From Streptomyces sp. CB02923 (GTDB lineage: Bacteria; Actinomycetota; Actinomycetes; Streptomycetales; Streptomycetaceae): a stretch of 64,000 bases of DNA. How positions within the stretch are numbered: position 1 is the first letter of the stretch; each line of letters starts with the position of its first letter. Shown here in pieces: positions 50,731-59,540 of the stretch. The notes under the pieces were generated by a model. The model made no database searches. It was given only the letters and a program-made list of their open reading frames with translations, and was not told the origin of the DNA. The stretch spans positions 62,001-126,000 of the forward strand of contig NZ_LWKZ01000002.1 of NCBI RefSeq assembly GCF_001905005.1, read 5' to 3'. Position numbers and translations under genes: made by a program.

Positions 50731-52230
50731 TCAGCTCCCCTGCCGCGACCGCGCCTTGAAGGCGGCCTTACGGGCCTCCTTCGCGGCCTTCTTGTCCGGG
50801 TGGAGGCGGCCCATGGCCTCCAGTACGTCGGCGGCCGCCGGGTGGTCCACCCGCCAGGCCGCGTCGAAGAAGCCGTTGTGCTGGCCGACCACGCCCTCGA
50901 CGAGGCCGCGCAGCTCGGCCGCGCTCTCCTCGTCGGCCTCGGCGGCGCCGAGCTGCGCGGCGATGGTGTCCACGGTCAGCCAGAAGATCATGTCCTGGGT
51001 CGGCTCGGGGATGTCGGCGGCGCCGTGCTCGGCGAGCCACACCCGGGCCAGACCGCCCAGCTCCCGGTCGTCGAGCACCTCGCGCAGCGCGGGCTCGGCC
51101 TCCGGCCCGGCCAGCGACAGCGTCTGCTGGCAGGCCAGCCGGCGCAGCGGACCGCTCTCGTCGTTGCCGCGGGCGGCGGAGAGCAGGTCACGGGCGGCGT
51201 CGGCGGGCGCGCGGGCGGCGAGCCACTGCTCGGACTCGGCCTGTGCCAGGGGCTCCGGGTAGCCGGGCAGGGCGTCCAGGAGGACGTCGGCGCCCTTGTC
51301 GGTGAGGTCGCCGACGGCCGGGGCGTCGACGCCCGCGTCCAGCATCCGGGTGCGTACGGCGTAGATGCCCAGCGGGGTGAGGCGGACCATCCCGTAGCGG
51401 GAGACGTCCTCGTCCTTCAGGGGCTCGGCGGCCCGGACCGTCGCGCCGTCCTCGTCCAGCTCCTCGATGAGCGCCTCGTCCACCGGCTGGTAGGCGACCA
51501 GTCCGATCGGCTCCAGCACCCGGAACTGGTCGTCGAGCCGCATCATCGCCTCGGAGACCTCTTCGAGGATGTCGTCGGTCGGCTCGTCCATGTCGTCCGG
51601 CACGATCATGGAGGCGGCGAGCGCGGGCAGCGGCACGGCCTGCCCGGGGTCGTCGTTCAGGGCGGTGAGCAGGTAGAGGTTGCCGAGGATGCCGTCCAGC
51701 AGCTCGGCCTCCTCCTCCGGGTTCCAGTCGATCGCGTCCAGGTCCAGTTCGCCGCCCTCGGCGATCTGGTCGGCGATGTCGGAGAGGTCGGGCGCCACGG
51801 CGTCGGCCAGTACGGTCTCCATGCCGCCGAGCCAGATGTCGAGGATGTCCTGCGGGCTGCCGGAGGTCAGCAGCGGCAGCTCCTCGCCGGGGGCGGCGGT
51901 GCCGGCCTGGGCGTCGTCGGGCCGGTCGGCGCCCTCTTCGGCGGTCTCCTCGCTCTCGTCGATCTCCACCAGGCCGGTGTCGACCGCGAGCTGCCAGGCC
52001 TCGGCGACGTACGCGTCGGCGTCCTCGTCCCCGGCCAGGCCGAGGTGCTCGACGGCGGTGGCCACCTGCTCCTGGAGGAGCTCGCCGCCGACTCCGACGG
52101 GGACGCCGGGCTCGGCCCAGCGGGCCAGCTGCGCGGCCCGTGCGAAGAGCGGTGCGCTCAGCGCGTCCCGCGCCAGCTCCGCGTCGGAGTGCAGCCGCAC
52201 CGGCGGCAGGGTCGGGCGGTCTGCGGACAT
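50731..52230 (-). CDS. Conserved acidic hypothetical protein (499 aa)
   Basis: A 499-residue, strongly acidic protein. It starts SADRPTLPPVRLHSDAELARDALSAPLFARAAQLARW, runs through Glu/Asp-rich helical stretches (ETAEEGADRP, EEEAELLDGIL, PTDDILEEVSEAMM), and ends with a basic tail HPDKKAAKEARKAAFKARSR. It has no signal peptide or membrane helix. The pattern is common in streptomycete genomes, where it is annotated only as hypothetical. Its C-terminal region may form HEAT-like helices (ACQQTLSLAG, ALREVLDD). The function is unknown. Confidence 0.75.
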   Translation of the reverse strand: MSADRPTLPPVRLHSDAELARDALSAPLFARAAQLARWAEPGVPVGVGGELLQEQVATAVEHLGLAGDEDADAYVAEAWQLAVDTGLVEIDESEETAEEGADRPDDAQAGTAAPGEELPLLTSGSPQDILDIWLGGMETVLADAVAPDLSDIADQIAEGGELDLDAIDWNPEEEAELLDGILGNLYLLTALNDDPGQAVPLPALAASMIVPDDMDEPTDDILEEVSEAMMRLDDQFRVLEPIGLVAYQPVDEALIEELDEDGATVRAAEPLKDEDVSRYGMVRLTPLGIYAVRTRMLDAGVDAPAVGDLTDKGADVLLDALPGYPEPLAQAESEQWLAARAPADAARDLLSAARGNDESGPLRRLACQQTLSLAGPEAEPALREVLDDRELGGLARVWLAEHGAADIPEPTQDMIFWLTVDTIAAQLGAAEADEESAAELRGLVEGVVGQHNGFFDAAWRVDHPAAADVLEAMGRLHPDKKAAKEARKAAFKARSRQGS

Positions 52231-52306
52231 CTCGGGTTCAGCTCCTCGTGCGGACTACGGCTCGTGCGAAGGCCCAGCGTAGACGGAATTCCGTGCATCT
52301 CGGGCG

Positions 52307-52339
52307 GTTCACCTTGGTTTCCGTTCCCGTACACCCGGC
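52307..52339 (+). promoter_or_regulatory. Candidate PHO box for exported nuclease gene
   Basis: Three consecutive 11-base units: GTTCACCTTGG (52307-52317, close to the PhoP consensus), TTTCCGTTCCC (52318-52328, poor), GTACACCCGGC (52329-52339, fair). A TTGACA -35 hexamer starts at 52345, six bases later; no clear -10 was found. The arrangement matches activating PHO boxes placed just before the -35. Confidence 0.5.
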
Positions 52340-52493
52340 GAGCCTTGACAACTGCCGTGACCACACAAGAGATTGACGCGCGTAGAGACTGCCGGACCGT
52401 TTCCGCTCCGCTGCGCTCGCGCCTTCTCCGACGCTGTTCCCCACCCTCTTGACGCTGTTCCCCACCCCCTCGCCCGCCTTCCGGAGGCCCGCC

Positions 52494-54359
52494 GTGTCCG
52501 CGCACATACCGCCGCACGCACCGATCCGTACGCCCCGCCGCCGCGCGCTGCGCAGGTCCGCCACGCTGACCGCGGTGGTCGCCGCCGCGCTGACCGGCGG
52601 GCTGCTCGCCGTACCGCAGACCGCCTCGGCCGCGGTCACCCGTATCCACGACATCCAGGGCACGACCCGCGTCTCGCCGTTCGCGGGCAAACAGGTCGCC
52701 GACGTGCCCGGCACGGTCACGGCGGTACGGGCCTTCGGCGCGGCCCGCGGCTTCTGGGTGCAGGACCCGCAGCCGGACCGCGACCCGGCCACCAGCGAGG
52801 CGGTCTTCGTCTTCACCGGCAAGCAGACGCCGAAGGTCGCCGTCGGCGATTCCGTACGGGTCTCCGGCACGGTCAGCGAGTACTACCCGGGCGGCGAGCG
52901 GGCCGGACTGCAGTCCGTCACCGAGATCACCGACGCCGCCTGGACCGTGGCGTCCTCCGGCAACCCGCTCCCGGCCGCCTTCAAGCTCAATGCCGCGAGC
53001 GTGCCGGACCGGTACGCCCCGTCGGCGGGCGGCAAGAGCATCGAGGGCCTGCCGCTGCGCCCCCGCTCGTACGCCCTGGACCGCTACGAGTCGCTGGAGG
53101 GCATGCGGGCCTCGCTCACGGACGCCTCCGTCGTCGGCCCGACCACCACGCACAACGAGCTGTGGGCGACCGCCGAGCCCCGCCACGGCCGCACCGTGCG
53201 CGGCGGCGCGCTCTACGGCTCGTACCAGGACCCCAACCCCGGCCGCGTCAAGATCACGTCGCTCGTCCCCTTCGCCCAGCGGCCCTTCCCGGTCGCCGAC
53301 ACCGGCGACCGGCTGACCGGCACCACCGCGGGCCCGCTGGACTACGACAACTTCGGCGGGTACGGAATCGCCGCCACCGAACTGGGCACGCTCGACGACC
53401 GCGGCCCGGCCCGCGAGACCACCCGCGAGCAGACCGCCGACGAGCTGGCCGTGGCCACGTACAACGTCGAGAACCTCTCCCCGAAGACGCCGCCCGCCAA
53501 GTTCGCCCGGCTGGCCGAGGCGCTGGTGAAGAACCTGGCCTCGCCGGACATCGTGGCGCTGGAGGAGGTGCAGGACGACAACGGCCCCACCGACGACGGA
53601 ACCGTTTCCGCGGCCGCGACGCTCCAGCGGCTCACCGACGCCGTCAAGGCGGCCGGCGGCCCCTCCTACGCGTGGCGGCAGATCGACCCGGCGAACAACC
53701 AGGACGGCGGCCAGCCCGGCGGCAACATCCGGACCGCGTTCCTCTACAACCCGGCCCGGGTCTCGTTCACGGACGTCGCCGGAGGTGACGCCACCACCCC
53801 GGTCAAGGTGACCGGCTCCCCCGGAAAGCCGCGCCTCTCCGCCTCGCCGGGCCGCATCGACCCCGGAAACGCCGCCTGGGCCAACAGCCGCAAGCCGCTG
53901 GCCGGCCAGTTCTGCTTCCGGGGCCGCCCGGTCTTCGTCGTCGCCAACCACTTCAACTCCAAGGGCGGCGACCAGGGCCTCGACAGCCGCTTCCAGCCCC
54001 CGGCCCGTACGTCGGAGACCCAGCGCGTCCAGCAGGCCGAGGCGGTACGCGGCTTCGTCGAGGACGTGCTCGCCAAGGACCCGAAGGCCGACATCGTGGT
54101 GGCCGGCGACCTCAACGACTTCCAGTTCTCCCCCGCCCTGAAGACCCTCACCCGCGGCGGCGTCCTCACCGACCTCGTCGACCGCCTGCCGCGCGGCGAG
54201 CGGTACGGCTACGTCTACCAGGGCAACTCGCAGGTGCTGGACCACATGCTCACCAGCCGCCACCTGCGTCGCACCGATTACGACATCGTCCACATCAACG
54301 CGGAGTACGCCGACCAGTCGAGCGACCACGACCCGCAGGTGCTACGCCTGAAGCCGTAG
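52494..54359 (+). CDS. Exported endonuclease/exonuclease/phosphatase-family protein
   Basis: A 621-residue secreted protein. A long signal peptide with Arg-rich n-region (RTPRRRALRRSATLTAVVAAALTGG) precedes a cleavage after TASA near residue 47. An OB-like domain follows (PGTVTAVRAFGAARGFWVQDP). The C-terminal half is the metal-dependent EEP nuclease domain: VATYNVENLSP, IVALEEVQDDNG, VFVVANHFNSKGGD, VVAGDLNDFQ, and SDHDPQV. GTG at 52494 after GGAGGCCCGCC is preferred. Release of phosphate from extracellular DNA or phosphoesters is likely. It has a candidate PHO box. Confidence 0.87.
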   Translation: MSAHIPPHAPIRTPRRRALRRSATLTAVVAAALTGGLLAVPQTASAAVTRIHDIQGTTRVSPFAGKQVADVPGTVTAVRAFGAARGFWVQDPQPDRDPATSEAVFVFTGKQTPKVAVGDSVRVSGTVSEYYPGGERAGLQSVTEITDAAWTVASSGNPLPAAFKLNAASVPDRYAPSAGGKSIEGLPLRPRSYALDRYESLEGMRASLTDASVVGPTTTHNELWATAEPRHGRTVRGGALYGSYQDPNPGRVKITSLVPFAQRPFPVADTGDRLTGTTAGPLDYDNFGGYGIAATELGTLDDRGPARETTREQTADELAVATYNVENLSPKTPPAKFARLAEALVKNLASPDIVALEEVQDDNGPTDDGTVSAAATLQRLTDAVKAAGGPSYAWRQIDPANNQDGGQPGGNIRTAFLYNPARVSFTDVAGGDATTPVKVTGSPGKPRLSASPGRIDPGNAAWANSRKPLAGQFCFRGRPVFVVANHFNSKGGDQGLDSRFQPPARTSETQRVQQAEAVRGFVEDVLAKDPKADIVVAGDLNDFQFSPALKTLTRGGVLTDLVDRLPRGERYGYVYQGNSQVLDHMLTSRHLRRTDYDIVHINAEYADQSSDHDPQVLRLKP

Positions 54360-54448
54360 GAATCCACCGAAAGCCGTAGCACTGCTTACCATTCGCCAGA
54401 GCACAACTAAGTAGACCTGAAGACTGCGGTAGGGCCAGACTCCGCTCC

Positions 54449-55399
54449 ATGAGCCCTTTCGACGCTCCGAGCGCTGCCGGCCCACCGCCCTTCGGCGCTC
54501 CGGGCACTGCCGGCCCACCGCCCTTCGGCCGCACCGCCGCCGCCATGATCACTCCGTTCCGCGCCGACGGCCGCCTGGACCTCGACGGCGCCCGGCGCCT
54601 CGCCGTCCACCTCGTCGGCGAGGGCTGCGACGGACTCGTCCTCAGCGGCACCACCGGCGAGTCGCCCACGACCACCGATGCCGAGAAGGAGGCCCTGCTC
54701 CGGACCGTCGTCGAGGCGGTCGGCGACCGTGCGCGGATCACCGCCGGGGTCGGCACGAGCGACACCCGGCACACCGTCGAACTGGCCCGCACCGCCGAAC
54801 AAGCGGGCGCCCACGGCCTGCTCGTCGCCGCCCCCGCCTACTCCCGCCCCGGCCAGGAGGCCGTCGCCCACCACCTGCGGACGGTCGCCGACGCCACCGG
54901 CCTGCCGGTCATGCTCTACGACATCCCCGGACGCACCGGAACCGGCACCGCGCTGACCGCGGACACCTTGCTGCGGCTCGCGGAACACCCGCGCGTCCAG
55001 GGCGTCAAGGACTGCGCGTACGACCTCATGAAGACCGCGAAGGTGCTGGCCGCGACCGGCCTCGCCTACTACGCGGGCTGCGACGAGCAGACCCTCCCGC
55101 TGCGGGCCATGGGCGCCGTCGGCTGCGTGAGCACGGTGGCCAACGCCGCGCCCCGGGACATACGGGCCGTCCTCGACGCGTACGACGCGGGCGACCCGGC
55201 GGAGGCCACCCGCCGCTACCTCCGCCTCGTACCGCTCGTCGAAGCGATGACGGGCACCGAGCACCCCGGCACGGTCACCGCCAAGGCGCTGCTGAACGCG
55301 CTCGGGCTGCCCGCCGGGCCGGTCCGCGCGCCGCTGCTGGCGGCGGGGCCGGAGGTCACCAGCGAGCTGGCGACGGCCCTGAAGACGGCGCAGCAGTAA
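54449..55399 (+). CDS. Dihydrodipicolinate synthase/N-acetylneuraminate lyase-family protein
   Basis: A 316-residue DHDPS-superfamily (beta/alpha)8 protein. The carboxylate-binding loop is SGTTGESPT, the Tyr is in MLYDIPGRTGT, and the Schiff-base Lys is near residue 187 in GVKDCAYD. The DHDPS-like length and motifs support the reaction type, but paralogues act on many keto-acids. dapD lies 2 kb away, so a role in lysine synthesis is possible. The first ~30 residues are a low-complexity repeat (AAGPPPFG/TAGPPPFG). The 3' end overlaps the convergent EI24 gene by 44 bases. Confidence 0.85.
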   Translation: MSPFDAPSAAGPPPFGAPGTAGPPPFGRTAAAMITPFRADGRLDLDGARRLAVHLVGEGCDGLVLSGTTGESPTTTDAEKEALLRTVVEAVGDRARITAGVGTSDTRHTVELARTAEQAGAHGLLVAAPAYSRPGQEAVAHHLRTVADATGLPVMLYDIPGRTGTGTALTADTLLRLAEHPRVQGVKDCAYDLMKTAKVLAATGLAYYAGCDEQTLPLRAMGAVGCVSTVANAAPRDIRAVLDAYDAGDPAEATRRYLRLVPLVEAMTGTEHPGTVTAKALLNALGLPAGPVRAPLLAAGPEVTSELATALKTAQQ

Positions 55400-56180
55400 C
55401 CCCGCCCGTCTCTCCCGTACCTTCCTCCTCCACCGCTTCCTCGCCCTCCCCTGTGAGATCGCGGACGAGCAGCGTCGCACCGGCCACCGCGCCCGGCATC
55501 AGGAACACGGCCACGAACGGCACCAGGAACAGCAGCACCAGCGGGGTGCCGAACCCGACGGCGAGCGCCTTGCGGCCGCGCAGCATCCGCAGCCGCTCCC
55601 GCACGGGAATGCCGCGCCGCTGCATCGCCACCGAGGTCAGCTCCACCGTGAGGAAGAAGCCCGACACGCAGAAGCCGATGGCGGGCACCACGGTCTGCCC
55701 GACGACCGGGATGAAGCCCAGGGCGAAGAAGAGCAGACCGAAACCGGCGGCGCGCAGCAGGACGTGCACACTGTCCCGGAGCGAGATCCACAGCTCCCGC
55801 CACAGCGGCAGGCCGGGGCCCGGCGGGCAGTCGCCCTCGGACTCCTCGACCCCCTCCGACAGCGACTCGTAGAACGGGTCGCCGATCAGCAGCGTGACGG
55901 CGGTGAAGGTCAGTACGGACAGCAGCAGCCCGCCCGCGAAGAGCAGGGCGACGAACAGCCCCCGCAGCAGGCCCTGCCAGGGCGATCCCCAGCCGTCGGC
56001 GAAAGGCGTCGCCCAGGACGCCAGATCACCCGCGAAGAACGCCAGCGCGACCAGCGCCCCCGCGTACAGCACGAGGGCGATGAGCGCGGGAATCATCCCG
56101 AACCCCCACCACCGGCCGTGCCGGGCAACCCAGCGCTGCCCCTTCCCCAGGTACCCCGTTCCCGCCACAAGATCGCGCAT
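55356..56180 (-). CDS. EI24-domain (CysZ-like) membrane protein
   Basis: A 274-residue membrane protein of the EI24/CysZ type. It starts RDLVAGTGYLGKGQRWVARHGRWWGFGMIPALI and has about four to six hydrophobic stretches, with the conserved LLIGDPFYESLSE segment after the second and ALGFIPVVGQTVVPA in the middle. The C-terminal ~30 residues are acidic, Thr/Pro-rich and encoded over the end of the convergent DHDPS-like gene. CysZ proteins carry sulfate, but many actinobacterial EI24 proteins have no tested function. Confidence 0.82.
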   Translation of the reverse strand: MRDLVAGTGYLGKGQRWVARHGRWWGFGMIPALIALVLYAGALVALAFFAGDLASWATPFADGWGSPWQGLLRGLFVALLFAGGLLLSVLTFTAVTLLIGDPFYESLSEGVEESEGDCPPGPGLPLWRELWISLRDSVHVLLRAAGFGLLFFALGFIPVVGQTVVPAIGFCVSGFFLTVELTSVAMQRRGIPVRERLRMLRGRKALAVGFGTPLVLLFLVPFVAVFLMPGAVAGATLLVRDLTGEGEEAVEEEGTGETGGVTAAPSSGPSPARW

Positions 56181-56226
56181 GCGCGTCAGCCTAATCGGCG
56201 CCCAGCACGCCTCCGTCTCCGTACGG

Positions 56227-56262
56227 TACGGATACGGATACGGCTACGGCTACGGCTACGGC
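56227..56262 (-). repeat. Hexanucleotide repeat TACGGM x6
   Basis: Two TACGGA and four TACGGC units in a row (56227-56262), ending in TACGAA. It lies in the gap between the EI24 and the 237-residue gene (both on the minus strand), outside coding sequence. Confidence 0.9.
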
Positions 56263-56292
56263 TACGAAGCCTCGCCCCACCGGCGCATATGG

Positions 56293-57006
56293 TTACGAGC
56301 CCTTGCCCCCACCGGTGAACCGCGCCAGCTGACGCTGCAACCAGTCGAGGCGGGCCTGCATGAGCGTGGCTTCGGCGACCAGCTCCGGAACGGTACGGAC
56401 TCCGGACACCACCCGCTCCGCGACGTCCTCCTCTTCCGCCTCCGGCTCGCCGCCTGCGACGATGCGCAGCGGCCCGCCCCCACGCCGTACGAACTCCGCG
56501 AAGGACACCGCCGTCCAGGGCGCGAACGCCGTACGCGCACGCCGGGCCGCGCACTCCGCGCAGACCGCCGTCAGCACCCGCCAGCCCGTACGCCCCCAGC
56601 CCGCGTCCGCGAACGCGCACGGCATCCGGCCGCACGTACACGCGCCGACCCTGGCCACCCTCACCCGCTGCCGCGCGTAGCGCATCCCCCGCTCGAAGCG
56701 GATGTACGCACCGAGAACGGTGACCTCCAGCAGCACCGCTCTCCGATGCTCACTCGCACACGCCAGCGCCAGCGCCTGGTCGAACGTGTGCAGGCAGTAG
56801 AAACCGCAGTCGCAGCGCAAAGCCGGACACGGGTGGCGCCTGCCGTACACACAGCGGGCCTCGTCGACGAACCCGTACGGCAGCGCGCCGCCGAGCGAGA
56901 CCCCGGCGAACCCGGTCCGGCTCCCGTCGTGCGAGATCACGGGATGCGCGAGCTTGAACCCCAGGGGCGGCGTGGCGGGGCGCTCCTCCGGCAGCCGCAG
57001 CCTCAT
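56293..57006 (-). CDS. Conserved hypothetical protein with Cys pairs (237 aa)
   Basis: A 237-residue protein containing CDCGFYCLH and CTCGRMPCAF, with a further CAECAARRA. These Cys pairs suggest zinc or iron-sulfur binding. The first 40 residues hold KLAHPVISHDGSRTGFAGVSLGG, and the C-terminal end is a helix AEATLMQARLDWLQRQLARF. No signal peptide. Its ATG overlaps the TGA of the 51-residue gene (ATGA), so the two are coupled. I do not recognise the family beyond its recurrence in streptomycetes. Confidence 0.65.
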   Translation of the reverse strand: MRLRLPEERPATPPLGFKLAHPVISHDGSRTGFAGVSLGGALPYGFVDEARCVYGRRHPCPALRCDCGFYCLHTFDQALALACASEHRRAVLLEVTVLGAYIRFERGMRYARQRVRVARVGACTCGRMPCAFADAGWGRTGWRVLTAVCAECAARRARTAFAPWTAVSFAEFVRRGGGPLRIVAGGEPEAEEEDVAERVVSGVRTVPELVAEATLMQARLDWLQRQLARFTGGGKGS

Positions 57007-57158
57007 CGGCCGGCCGGCACCGGTTCCTGCTCCGGTACGGCGACGGCCGCCGCCTCGTCAGGAAGCGCCGCCTCCACGGCCGTCTCCACGACCGTCTCCT
57101 CGGCGCACTCCACGCTCTCCTCCGCGACACCGACAGCGAGCGCTTTACCCAGCCTCAT
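57003..57158 (-). CDS. Small acidic protein coupled to the 237-aa gene
   Basis: A 51-residue protein: MRLGKALAVGVAEES at the start, then an acidic, Val/Glu-rich helix and a Pro-rich end. GGGAGGCGTC precedes the ATG. The stop overlaps the next start (ATGA). Its function is unknown. Strong ribosome site plus coupling make it likely to be expressed together with the Cys-rich protein. Confidence 0.6.
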   Translation of the reverse strand: MRLGKALAVGVAEESVECAEETVVETAVEAALPDEAAAVAVPEQEPVPAGR

Positions 57159-57196
57159 GACGCCTCCCGGCACGGATCGGTCCGTCGTCCTGGTCT

Positions 57197-57282
57197 CCTC
57201 GGGCTCCCTTGGGCTCCTTGGACCCTCTCGGACTCCCTTGGGCTTCCTTGGGCTTCCTTGGGCTCCCCCGGGCTCCTTTGGA
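57197..57282. repeat. Imperfect decamer-like repeats (CCTTGGGCTY)
   Basis: A run of about eight short units close to CCTTGGGCTC/CCTTGGGCTT, with interruptions, fills most of the 57159-57417 gap between dapD and the 51-residue gene. It is pyrimidine-biased on the plus strand. No gene is supported in it. Confidence 0.6.
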
Positions 57283-57417
57283 CACCATCCCGCCATGGTG
57301 CCCACGAAACCCCCGCTTGCCACCGTCCGATACCGGCCACAGCGCCCGCCGCACACGACTGCGGCCCGGCGGGAGCTCCCACCGGGCCGCAGTACGTGCC
57401 GTGTGCGGCGCGCGTAC

Positions 57418-58407
57418 TCAGTTGTGGCTGTGCAGCACGTCGTTCAGGCCGCCCCAGTTGGCCTTGTTCGGGCGGGCCTCGACGGTGCCGGTGGTGGAGT
57501 TGCGGCGGAAGAGGATGTTGTCGGCGCCGGAGAGTTCGGCGGCCTTGACGATCTGGCCGTCGGGCATGGTGACGCGGGTGCCCGCGGTCACGTAAAGGCC
57601 GGCCTCGACCACGCACTCGTCGCCCAGCGCGATGCCGATGCCGGACTCCGCGCCGAGCAGGCAGCGCTCGCCGATCGAGATGATCTGCTTGCCGCCGCCG
57701 GACAAGGTGCCCATCGTGGAGGCGCCGCCGCCGATGTCCGAACCGTCGCCGATGACGACGCCCGCGGAGATACGGCCCTCGACCATCGAGGTGCCGAGGG
57801 TGCCCGCGTTGAAGTTGACGAAGCCCTCGTGCATGACAGTGGTGCCGGCGGCGAGGTGCGCGCCGAGCCGTACACGGTCCGCGTCGGCGATCCGTACGCC
57901 CGCCGGGGTGACGTAGTCCGTCATCCGCGGGAACTTGTCGACGCTGGTGACCTGGAGATGCAGACCCTCGGCGCGGGCGTTCAGGCGCGCGGTCTCCACC
58001 TGGTCGACGGGCACCGGGCCCAGCGAGGTCCAGGCGACGTTGGCCAGCAGGCCGAACATGCCCTCCAGGCTCTGGCCGTGCGGCTTGACCAGCCGGTGGC
58101 TGAGCAGGTGCAGGCGCAGGTACACGTCGTGCGCGTCCAGCGGCTTGTCGTCCAGCGAGGAGATGACCGTACGGACGGCCACGACCTCGACACCACGGCG
58201 CGGGTCGGGACCCACCGCCTTCGGCGCGGCCTCGCCGAGCAGCTCGACGGCACGCTCGTCGGACAGCCGCTCGGTCCCGGCGGGGCCGGGGCCGGCCACC
58301 AGCTCCGGCGCGGGGAACCAGGTGTCGAGGACGGTGCCGTCGGTGGTGACGGTGGCGAGCCCGGCGGCGACGGCGCCGGTGGTACGGGGAGTAGCAGCAT
58401 CGGTCAT
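57418..58407 (-). CDS. dapD: 2,3,4,5-tetrahydropyridine-2,6-dicarboxylate N-succinyltransferase
   Basis: A 329-residue DapD of the actinobacterial type, which succinylates tetrahydrodipicolinate in lysine and diaminopimelate synthesis. The left-handed beta-helix is evident from hexapeptide repeats ([32 protein letters not shown]), and [20 protein letters not shown] is the conserved active-site loop. The C-terminus ends LNDVLHSHN as in actinobacterial homologues. The ATG start at 58407 is well defined. It provides precursors for the cell wall. Confidence 0.95.
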   Translation of the reverse strand: MTDAATPRTTGAVAAGLATVTTDGTVLDTWFPAPELVAGPGPAGTERLSDERAVELLGEAAPKAVGPDPRRGVEVVAVRTVISSLDDKPLDAHDVYLRLHLLSHRLVKPHGQSLEGMFGLLANVAWTSLGPVPVDQVETARLNARAEGLHLQVTSVDKFPRMTDYVTPAGVRIADADRVRLGAHLAAGTTVMHEGFVNFNAGTLGTSMVEGRISAGVVIGDGSDIGGGASTMGTLSGGGKQIISIGERCLLGAESGIGIALGDECVVEAGLYVTAGTRVTMPDGQIVKAAELSGADNILFRRNSTTGTVEARPNKANWGGLNDVLHSHN

Positions 58408-58579
58408 GCCGAAAACCTAACCGGAGGGGGGCCATGGAGGCGAACCGGTCCCGGGCGCCGGGACGCGGCGCGCGGACGGGGGTACGCGCATCGGCCACGC
58501 CGCGCCGTACGGGGGTGGCCGGTACGCGTCGCACCCCTCGCGGGCGCTGTCGCCGTCGTACCTCTCGCGGGCACAATCG

Positions 58580-58629
58580 CCGACCTCGCGACCTCGCGCC
58601 CCGACGCCCCGACGCCCCGACGCCCCGAA
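58580..58629. repeat. 8-bp tandem repeats upstream of dapD
   Basis: Two units GACCTCGC are followed by about four GCCCCGAC units in 58580-58629. It lies in the 271-base gap between the dapD start and the end of tetR. No gene is supported in that gap. Confidence 0.75.
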
Positions 58630-58650
58630 CGATTACGCGCGCAGGTCGCC

Positions 58651-58680
58651 GAGGCGGCCTCAGGTCCCCGAGGCCGCCTC
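58651..58680 (-). terminator. Terminator overlapping the TetR stop codon
   Basis: GAGGCGGCCTC (58651-58661) pairs perfectly with GAGGCCGCCTC (58670-58680) across an eight-base loop. On the minus strand it forms directly at the stop codon of the TetR gene and could end the SMR-tetR transcript. There is no T-run. Confidence 0.6.
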
Positions 58681-59218
58681 AGCCGATCACCCGTGCGAGC
58701 GCATCCCGTACCTCCGCGCGGCCGAACGTCCGCCCCGTCAGCAGATGTTGCAACATCAGCCCGTCGATCAGCCCGACCAGGGCCCGCGCGGTGCCCACAT
58801 CGCCGGTCCGCCGTTCGAACAGCTCGACCATGGCGTCGAGGCACTCGGCCGCCAGCGGACGTACCACCTCGTGCCGCAGCGCCGCCAGATACAGCTCGTA
58901 CTCCAGCTCCACCCGCGACCGGTCACCGGCCAGCGAATCCGCCACCAGCCGCGTCAGCTCGTCGGCGAGCGGAGCCGAGGGGTCCACGCCCCGCTCCCAC
59001 TCCTCGATCCCGGCCAGCCACGTCGCGTTGGACTGCCGCAACGCCGCCACCAGCAGGTCGTCCAGCGAGGCGAAGTGGTACGTGGTCGACCCCAGCGGTA
59101 CGTCCGCCTCGGCGGCCACCGCCCGGTGACTGAGCCCGGCGATGCCGCGCTCGCCCACCACCCGGATCGCCGCGTCGGTGATCCGCTGCCGCCGGTCCGG
59201 ATCGTAGCGGCGCGGCAT
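58679..59218 (-). CDS. TetR-family regulator of the SMR pump
   Basis: A 179-residue TetR repressor. The HTH is RQRITDAAIRVVGERGIAGLSHRAVAAEADVPLGSTTYHFASLDDLLVAAL. The short C-terminal domain has few distinctive features. Its ATG overlaps the stop of the SMR transporter gene by one base (TGATG), so both are translated together. Two palindromes sit in the SMR promoter at 59541-59576. Autoregulated repression of the efflux pair is the likely role. The effector is probably a toxic cationic compound. Confidence 0.88.
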   Translation of the reverse strand: MPRRYDPDRRQRITDAAIRVVGERGIAGLSHRAVAAEADVPLGSTTYHFASLDDLLVAALRQSNATWLAGIEEWERGVDPSAPLADELTRLVADSLAGDRSRVELEYELYLAALRHEVVRPLAAECLDAMVELFERRTGDVGTARALVGLIDGLMLQHLLTGRTFGRAEVRDALARVIG

Positions 59219-59538
59219 CAGTGCGCACCCCCCAGATTCAGCACCACGACCCCCGCGATCACCAGCAGCAACCCGACGATCCGCGCGGCACTCGCCGCCT
59301 CCCCCAGGAACACCATCCCGATCGCGGCGACCACCGCCGTCCCGGCCCCGGCCCAGATCGCGTACGCCGTGCCGACGTCCATCGTCTTCAGCGTCTTCGC
59401 GAGCAGCGTGAACGCGACGATGTACCCCAGCACGGTCCCCAGCGAGGGCCACAGCTTGCTGAAGCCGTCGCTGTACTTCATCGCGGTCGTCGCGAGGATC
59501 TCGGAAACAATCGCTCCGGCGAGCGTCAGGTACACCAT
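59218..59538 (-). CDS. Small multidrug resistance (SMR) transporter
   Basis: A 106-residue membrane protein with four hydrophobic helices. The conserved Glu is in the first helix (GAIVSEILATTAMKYSDGF), followed by the WPSLGTVLGYIVAF and GTAYAIWAGAGTAVVA helices typical of EmrE-type SMR pumps. It exports cationic or guanidinium-type compounds using the proton gradient as a dimer. It is the first gene of a two-gene unit with tetR. The ATG at 59538 directly precedes two palindromes. Confidence 0.9.
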   Translation of the reverse strand: MVYLTLAGAIVSEILATTAMKYSDGFSKLWPSLGTVLGYIVAFTLLAKTLKTMDVGTAYAIWAGAGTAVVAAIGMVFLGEAASAARIVGLLLVIAGVVVLNLGGAH

Positions 59539-59540
59539 AT

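Noticed and set aside
55894..59133. A 1079-codon open frame on the plus strand
   Set aside because: It runs antisense through the 237-aa gene, dapD and tetR with no domain of its own. It is a G+C artefact.
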